DNA of 64,000 nt from Saccopteryx bilineata (lineage: Eukaryota; Chordata; Mammalia; Chiroptera; Emballonuridae): assembly GCF_036850765.1 (NCBI RefSeq), contig NC_089490.1:126570522-126634521 (forward strand). The letters run 5' to 3'. The position numbers and the translations under genes are program-made. Below the pieces are notes generated by a model. It had not been told where the DNA came from, made no database searches, and saw only the letters and a program-made list of their open reading frames with translations. Shown piece after piece: positions 59,146 through 64,000 of the stretch; position 1 is the first letter of the stretch; every line of letters begins with the position of its first letter.

Positions 59146-60037
59146 TATTTAATTATAAAAACTCAATGGAAGGTGGAAAGAAAGAAGGGAAGGCAAAAAA
59201 TAAAAACAAAGGCACAGAAAGAGTATTGCGAATGGGCCAGATACAGCTCCAGAGAGAAAACAGGAGAGAAATAAACTAAAGAAGGAGAGAGATGCAAAGT
59301 GATGGGGAAAGAAAGCCTGACCCTGGGCGAGGAGGAAGAGCCGGCAGAAACCGCCTTGCACAAGGAATCTGGCCACAAAGAAATTCCTCAACAGATGTTC
59401 TAAGAAAAAAACATATTCAAGAACAGTACCCAGAAACACAGACACAGACACAGAGAATCAGACCCAGACTCAGACACAAAACACAGACTACGGACAGAGG
59501 TTCAACCAAAAAGCCATGAAGAGCCCAACGTAGGCAGCAAAAGTGAGTCAGCCCCAAATTGCCCTGCCATGGTCTGTCCATCTCATCAGTTTCAGCTGTT
59601 AGAGATTGTTTTATTAATGCTGCTTTTTTTTTTTTTTTCCTGTTAAATGCTGGCTAAAATGAGGTCACAGACTTGAAACACCGTCCCGTGAGTAGGATGA
59701 TGCTAAGCTGCGGGCTCATTACGTCTGCAAGTCAGGGGATCACGACTTTCCTCACTTTCAGAATAGAAAGGCTAAGTGATTTTTCAGGGTCATGAACACA
59801 GTGTTGGGAGGCCTGCCAATATTTCTCAGGATTCAACCCTTGGAATTACTGGAGGAACTGTAAAACCTTTTATGATTATAAATCTAATTATTTTAAATAA
59901 AAATGTACAGGCCCTTCCTGGACTACTGAGCCGATTCTGGTAGCTCAGTCTACTTTAAATTCTGATGAAACACAGTAAACTGTATCCTGAATCTTAATGA
60001 ATCCTTGAAAACTCTAAGCTCCATGCTCCAAATCTAG

Positions 60038-60087
60038 AATATATATAATATATATATATTTATACTATATATATTATATATATATAA
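60038..60087. repeat. (TA)n-rich tract
   Basis: Interrupted AT dinucleotide runs. Confidence 0.9.
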
Positions 60088-60210
60088 TTTAAGTATAATA
60101 AAACTACTTTTTAAACTTTAAAAAATATTAAGAATTCATAGCTACAATGTGAGAAATTTATTCACTAAGCCAGTGGGCATGAAATAAAATTTACCTCCTT
60201 TAAATTCATA

Positions 60211-60559
60211 GAGGAAGGCCCTGGCTGGTTGGCTCAGTGGTAGAGCATCAGTTTGGCATATGGATGTCCCAGGTTTGATTCCTGGTCAGGACACCCATCT
60301 GCTTCTCCACCCCTCCTTCTAACTTCTCTCTCTTACCCTGCTGCAGCCATGACTCGATTGGAGCAAGTTGGCCCTGGGTACTGAGGATGGCTCCATAGCC
60401 TTCACCTCAGGTGCTAAGAAGAGCTAGGTTGCTGAGCAATGGAGCAATGGCCCCAGATGGGCAGAGCATCACCCCATACAGGGCTTGCTGGGTGGATCCC
60501 AGTCAGGGCACATGCCAGAGTCTGTCTCTGCCTCCCTTCCTCTCACTGAATTAGAAAAA
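60211..60559 (+). repeat. Older VES-like SINE
   Basis: The head from 60217 is GGCCCTGGCTGGTTGGCTCA, with GGTTTGATTCCTGGTCAGGA, and the body lacks the CACAGGAGAAGCG part next to the head. The duplication AATTCATA lies at 60203-60210 and 60560-60567. Confidence 0.83.
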
Positions 60560-60574
60560 AATTCATAAATCTAG

Positions 60575-60577
<3 letters not shown>

Positions 60578-60615
<38 letters not shown>

Positions 60616-60629
60616 GTATATATATATAT
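60578..60629. repeat. (TA)n microsatellite
   Basis: About 50 bases of TA with a few TG steps. Confidence 0.93.
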
Positions 60630-61159
60630 GACATTATATTATATATACCTATATATGTTATTCCTAGCCTCTTGGAAACAAAACTACAAAGAGAGATGGT
60701 CACTTATATGAAATACTAAAATCAATTAAAAGAAATTATTAACATTTTTATTTAATAAATAAAATTTTATTTCAGTTTCCTGCTACAATGATAAATCTGG
60801 GAACATGGAATCATATGTCCAATTCAATTAAAAGTAGAAAAGGGGCTAGAATTCAATCATTAACTTTGTCATCTCTGAGATTCTTCTTAAATAAAGGTAA
60901 AAGTAAATTAGGGTTAATACTAAACAAGAAAACACATAGGAAAGAAAGAGGTTTTGTCCTCCTGCAGAGTACTCCATAACCATTAGCTATCATCATTAAT
61001 ATATTTATACGGAAATAAAAAATCTAATTAATATATTAAACAGTGTCAATGTGAGATTTCTTACCAGGCTTGTCGTTATCTTAAAAGTGAATTGAAGCAA
61101 TAAAGTTTAAGAAGTCAAGCCAAGAAGCACAAATAGGTATTTGTCACTATGTAACATAC

Positions 61160-61353
61160 CTGTAAAATCTCAATTATCTTCAGTTTGGTGTCCATCACGG
61201 TCACGTCTTCGTGCTCAGCCGAACTCCCTTGCTTGCTGGGATGGATACTGGGCTGAACGTCAGGTATACTCATGGGGAAGATGGAACCTCTGCTGAGCAC
61301 CATCTGGGTCATCATCTCTCCCACCCCATGGATGGTTCTCATGACATTATTTC
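61160..61353 (-). CDS. ITPR2: ITPR2 local exon 1 (194 bp)
   Basis: Most upstream ITPR2 exon in the window. It reads NNVMRTIHGVGEMMTQMVLS, continues through FPMSIPDVQPSIHPSKQGS, and ends KLKIIEILQ. The acceptor is cacaccag|G after a pyrimidine-rich stretch and the donor is CAG|gtatgt. The first two bases complete a glycine codon begun in an exon beyond the right edge; the exon ends in phase 0. The segment is almost unchanged from the mammalian protein as I remember it. An open frame continues upstream of the acceptor for about 59 codons, but it is intronic and matches nothing in the receptor. Confidence 0.95.
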
Positions 61354-62002
61354 CTGGTGTGAGAAAAGTCCATAAGTCAACACATACCATACCTGGAGAA
61401 AAGACTGTAAATACCCAACTGGTCCCGAGCAAACTGAAACATGGCAGGGAAAGTATTAAGGATAGCAGATAGCAGCATCCGCACTGCCTCGCTCTTCCTT
61501 TGCAGAGAAAGTGAAAACACTGCAGACACATTTAAAAGTGACAGATTCTAAAAATGAACGTTTACCCTTCTCAGAAAATGCTTTCAAATGATGCACCAAG
61601 AGTGAATTGTTGGTAACTCTAAGGACATCCAAATGAAGTCTTTCTGGAGCATGTTAGGTACTACCAACTATCACACCATAGGTTCTACTGTTACAATAAC
61701 TTGAAAGACAGATGATCAATCTCCATAATAAAGTTAGAGATAAAACGATTGTAATCGATGTGAGGACAAATAGATTACATAAAAACATGTAAATGGTGAC
61801 TAGCATCCTAATCCTACCCTCATACCAAGGGCTTTTAGCTTCATTTTCCTACTGCTTATAAAAGAACTTAAAAGGAGGATTGTTACAACTTCACTTTAAG
61901 AAAAAGAAAGTCTCATTTTGCAAAGAAGCATGTATTGGCCAATATATTTCCCATTCCTTCACTCTGTTTGAATAGAAAATCATTATTGAAAACCCACAAA
62001 GG

Positions 62003-62363
62003 GGACCTGGCCACCATCTGGGTCAGCGGTAGAGCGTCAGTCAGCCTGGCATGTGGAAGTTCCGGGTTCGATTCCCGGCCAGGGCACACAGGAGAAGCGC
62101 CCATCTGCTTCTCCACCCCCCCCCTCCTTCCTCTCTGTCTCTCTCTTCCCCTCCCGCAGCCAAGGCTCCATTGGAGCAAAGATGGCCCGGGCGCTGGGGA
62201 TGGCTCTATGGCCTCTGACTCAGGCGCTAGAATGGCTCTGGTTGCAACAGAACAACGCCCCAGATGGGCAGAACATCACCCCCTAGTGGGCTTGCCAGTG
62301 GATCCCAGTCAGGCGCATGCGGGAATCTGTCTGTCTACCTCCCCTCTTCTCATTTCAGAAAAA
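62003..62363 (+). repeat. VES-like SINE with altered head
   Basis: The head is diverged (GACCTGGCCACCATCTGGGT) with a small internal repeat (GTCAGTCAGCCTGG), but GGGTTCGATTCCCGGCCAGG and the body are well kept. An 8-bp duplication CACAAAGG lies at 61995-62002 and 62364-62371. Confidence 0.88.
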
Positions 62364-63048
62364 CACAAAGGCAAGTCTGTTTGAGGGGATTAAAGAAACG
62401 AATTAGTGACAAGCATGATCATCTCAGTGAGGGGGTCCCACCCCTTCGGCATCTTCTGATCCCTGCTTCTCACTTGCCTGGCCTCCAATACAACTGCATG
62501 TGCTCCCGTTCCTTATACTCGCCCCACCTAGCAGTAAGGAAGGATCCTCTTGACCTTGCTACGACTCCAGACTAACTGCCGTCTCTCACTTCTAAGTTCT
62601 TACAGCAAGCAACAGGATTCAAAACAACAGTTGTGTGCTTTCCTTTCACAACAGTGGTCTCTGCTTCCTGGGTGTTCACAGAGTTTTGCCTCAAGCAAAG
62701 GTCTAAGTATCTGGCCAAGAATTTTCCTTTCCCCCAGTGTCTCAGGGAGCAAACTGAGAGAAAGGGAAATACAAATAAGACAAGATAAAACTCTCAGCTC
62801 TAAATCGAGGATATAAACTGTGGGAATACCTATAGGATTGAAAAGCAAACAAAGAAAGGGAAGGAAAATATTCAAAAGATGACTCAAAAGAATCTTGATG
62901 GTCCCATGCAGACAGATAACAATTACCACTGAACCATTGGTAACCACTATTATTTGCACATTATAAAAGGTGGAATGCATTTTAAAGTTTACTATCTTAT
63001 CCATAGTTAAATTTACTATACATAAAAGATGGTGGTGCTCAAATAGCA

Positions 63049-63340
63049 TTTTTTTTTCTTTTAAGCAAGAGAAACAGGGACAGAAAGAGAGACAGAGAGA
63101 GGGACAGACAGGCAGGGAGAGAGATGAGAAGCATCAATTTTTCTTTGCGGCTCCTTAGTCCCCTTACTTGTTCAATGATTGCTTTCTCATATGTGCCTTG
63201 ACTGGGGGGCTACAGCATAGAGAGTGACCCCTTGCTCAAGTCCGTAACCTTGGTCTCAAGCCAACAACCTTGGGGTCATATCTATGATCCCACACTCAAT
63301 CCAGCGACCCTGCACTCCAGCCAGATGAGCCCGTGCGTCA
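63049..63340 (-). repeat. Truncated Rhin-type SINE, reverse orientation
   Basis: T-rich start, GACAGAGAGAGGGACAGACA, GATGAGAAGCATCAATTTTT and modules such as AGCCAACAACCTTGGGGTCA. The head (the CACTGCGCCACC end) is missing, so the SINE is incomplete at its 5' end. Confidence 0.78.
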
Positions 63341-64000
63341 AGTAGAATATTTTTGAGTAGGCAATGAAGTTAACATTTTTTTTTCTAGAGTGGCCATATT
63401 CCAGGAAGAAGTTAACTTGAGTTTGCATTCCGAGAGTCTAGGACCTTTTATCACATGGCATCTTGCATAAGCCAAAAACAAAAAACCAAATCAAAACAGA
63501 GGATGGAGGGTGGGGGAAGAGACCGAAAAAAATTATACAAAAGGTCATTTCCAAGTTTGGATAAAGTTGAGACAAAGAATTTCAGACAGCTTTATTTTAC
63601 CAGAATAACCTCAAGTCAGAATGCTTTCTTGTCTGTGGTTCCCAAACAACCATATAAGTTGCGTATTTCCAAATACCCCCCACCGTTTGCTACATAGATG
63701 ACAGGGATGCACATCTGGTTGTTGGCAATGCTTTGAGGTCGTCCATGTTCAACCAATACATTTACATGAAACTTGATTCGAGTATGTATGTTGTTCTCCT
63801 CCAACAGTTAATTTCTCACCACTAACCCAGAACAGGCTCCTTTGTTATTCTTACCCCTGATTCACACAGAAATCCTTGGCACCAACAGTGTCTGCATCTT
63901 ATTTAGATTTGCATGGAAAATAATCATTTAATCCAAACAATTATCACACAGAAAGTTAGCCCAGACAATTCTTCCCCCAAATTTAGATTCTGTCACCAAG

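Larger units (their letters stand above)
50993..61159 (-). other. ITPR2: ITPR2 introns between local exons 1 and 5
   Basis: Introns of 1808 bp (50993-52800), 2060 bp (52967-55026), 1976 bp (55085-57060) and 3969 bp (57191-61159). Most of the shorter ones hold SINE insertions. 58190-58480 resembles an L2 3' end. 59160-59600 is a purine-rich intron stretch without a recognisable gene. The remaining sequence gives no support for other genes. Confidence 0.75.
20288..61353 (-). other. ITPR2: ITPR2 gene, central part (11 coding exons, incomplete at both ends)
   Basis: This is part of the inositol 1,4,5-trisphosphate receptor type 2 gene, which encodes a tetrameric calcium-release channel of the endoplasmic reticulum. 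Eleven exons read right to left encode about 547 residues of the cytosolic helical/regulatory region between the ligand-binding core and the C-terminal pore. Type 2 is favoured because the last exon reads [14 protein letters not shown] and [14 protein letters not shown]. As I recall, type 1 has INFLNHCY and NHMWKLF with VDICRA, and type 3 has IWTLFENFTLD. All junctions are GT-AG and in frame, with no stop or frameshift, so the gene looks functional. Exon lengths from 5' to 3' are 194, 130, 58, 166, 174, 90, 126, 123, 201, 252 and 126. The exons before and after this set are not in the window. Confidence 0.96.
61354..64000 (-). other. ITPR2: ITPR2 intron (5' part, runs off the right edge)
   Basis: Intron upstream of the first visible exon, with acceptor cacaccag at 61354-61361. 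It contains a SINE at 62003-62363 and a truncated reverse-orientation SINE at about 63049-63340. The exon that should precede (ending in an FQDG-like stretch) is not found, so the intron is at least 2.6 kb here. Sequence from 62400 to 63040 and from 63341 to the end shows nothing else recognisable. Confidence 0.75.

Noticed and set aside
59149..59519. Purine-rich/pyrimidine-rich frames on both strands
   Set aside because: Low-complexity GA-rich intron sequence; overlapping frames on both strands with biased composition are not evidence for a gene.
61361..61531. Open frame continuing upstream of the first visible exon
   Set aside because: The ITPR2 match begins exactly at the acceptor cacaccag; the upstream part does not match the receptor and is intron.
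63616..63804. 62-codon minus-strand frame near the right edge
   Set aside because: No recognisable domain, no supporting homology from memory, and no splice context; treated as chance.

Overview
The window is a stretch of vertebrate nuclear DNA, most likely from a bat. It is AT-rich, has canonical GT-AG introns, and is crowded with tRNA-derived SINEs whose heads (CCTGGCCGGTTGGCTCAG and GCCTGACCAGGCGGTGG types) I associate with bats, plus L1, ERV LTRs, and hAT and Tc1/mariner-type DNA transposons. The presence of both SINE types suggests a horseshoe-bat-like (rhinolophoid) lineage. That assignment rests on memory of SINE families and is an inference.

The only host gene I can support is ITPR2 (inositol 1,4,5-trisphosphate receptor type 2), on the minus strand. 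Eleven consecutive internal coding exons lie between 61353 and 20288. They encode about 547 residues of the central helical/regulatory part of the protein, roughly residues 900-1450 of about 2,700. All eleven have GT donors and AG acceptors and join in frame. The 5' exons lie beyond the right edge and the 3' exons beyond the left edge; the last intron starts at 20287 and fills the left third of the window.

Layout: 1-20287 is intron. It holds a full-length but decayed L1 (3337-9508), a hAT MITE with an 8-bp target duplication (9655-9997), a small mariner-type hairpin (about 11.65 kb), a degenerate minus-strand transposon-like gene (12896-14544), a solo LTR split by a SINE (15941-16924), ancient MIR and MER5-like repeats, and a deleted Tc1/mariner-type element with 110-bp inverted repeats and an HTH (DUF4817-like) coding remnant (19055-19659). 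20288-31171 carries exons 6-11 of the local series. 31172-50818 is one large intron with a second solo LTR of the same family (35384-36166), tandem SINE insertions, and old L1 remains (about 39.7-46.3 kb). 50819-61353 carries local exons 1-5, with SINE insertions between them. 61354-64000 is upstream intron.

No new multi-gene system was found. The most unusual items are the degraded transposon-like gene at 12.9-14.5 kb, which resembles a family I know mainly from invertebrates, the deleted DUF4817 element, the MITE carrying a transposase C-terminal tail, two places where neighbouring SINEs share one target sequence present in three copies, and two same-orientation LTRs that bracket six ITPR2 exons.
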